Shown: positions 4,948 through 5,053 of the stretch, piece after piece
Layout of the letters: every line of letters starts with the position of its first letter
How positions within the stretch are numbered: the first letter of the stretch is position 1
Translations under genes and position numbers: made by a program
NCBI GenBank assembly: GCA_015487895.1
Contig: WFOW01000254.1
Span: 1 to 5,053 of the forward strand
Reading direction: 5' to 3'
Length of the DNA stretch: 5,053 nt
Origin: Gammaproteobacteria bacterium
GTDB lineage: Bacteria; Pseudomonadota; Gammaproteobacteria; S144-34
The notes under the pieces: generated by a model
Told to the model about the DNA's origin: nothing
Databases searched by the model: none
The model's input: only the letters and a program-made list of their open reading frames with translations

Positions 4948-5053
4948 ATGCCGCTCCCGCCGCGCGCCGTGCTCGCCCTGAAGCTCGCGCTGGCCTGCGC
5001 CATCTGCCTCGCCGTGGGCGCGGGCGTGGTGGCCCTCGTGCGCCGCCTCGCCG
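4948..5053 (+). CDS. Membrane protein, N-terminus only (cut by window edge)
   Basis: Only the first 35 residues are present, so the family cannot be named. They read as a short Pro-rich start (MPLPPRA), then a hydrophobic stretch of about 23 residues (8-30, containing LALACAICLAVGAGVVAL), then RR. This is typical of a signal anchor or first transmembrane helix with its C-terminal end on the cytoplasmic side. The frame is open to the right edge. The start is supported by the GGGGAGG site and by the fact that the hydrophobic helix begins directly after it; a GTG at 4969 is a less likely alternative. It is divergent from the sulfurtransferase, with a 240-base structured spacer between them. Sensor kinases, cyclic-di-GMP enzymes and many other membrane proteins begin this way. 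Confidence 0.6.
   Translation, partial: MPLPPRAVLALKLALACAICLAVGAGVVALVRRLA

Overview
This is a very GC-rich window, apart from a few A/T-rich intergenic patches. It looks like a chromosomal segment from a gammaproteobacterium. The closest feel is a high-GC Chromatiales/Ectothiorhodospiraceae-type genome, judging from the HrpA-type helicase, the SseA-type sulfurtransferase and the small acidic protein. That placement is an inference from gene families only.

Layout. (1) 1-691, minus strand: the N-terminal third or less of an HrpA-type DEAH-box RNA helicase, cut by the left edge. (2) 692-895: a divergent spacer with a weak extended -10 promoter candidate for the next gene. (3) 896-1195, plus strand: a 99-residue, extremely acidic protein with a small beta-rich N-terminal half and a duplicated 13-residue W-S-x-P motif in its C-terminal half. 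(4) 1196-1360: a convergent spacer packed with GC hairpins. (5) 1361-2848 and 2845-3630, both minus: a two-gene operon transcribed from right to left. It encodes an AIM24/TIGR00266-family protein followed by a Ycf46-like AAA+ ATPase, joined by a 4-base GTGA stop/start overlap. (6) 3631-3864: a spacer occupied by a 165-bp palindrome-rich element (3664-3828) with imperfect terminal inverted repeats, which looks like a MITE. (7) 3865-4707, minus: a two-domain rhodanese-type sulfurtransferase with the CGSGVTA active-site loop of 3-mercaptopyruvate sulfurtransferases. (8) 4708-4947: a divergent spacer with a 27-bp palindrome, a short direct repeat and a 90-bp imperfect inverted repeat. (9) 4948 to the right edge, plus: the start of a membrane protein with one visible hydrophobic helix.

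How the genes relate. The only clear functional unit is the AIM24-family/AAA+ pair, where translational coupling suggests the ATPase works with, or on, the same process as the AIM24-like protein. The sulfurtransferase lies upstream on the same strand but is separated by the hairpin element, so co-transcription is doubtful. The helicase, the acidic protein and the membrane protein appear to be independent units. The signals most worth follow-up are the MITE-like element at 3664-3828, the coupled AIM24/AAA+ pair, and the structured spacer on the other side of the sulfurtransferase. Most other long reading frames here are GC-driven shadows of these genes.
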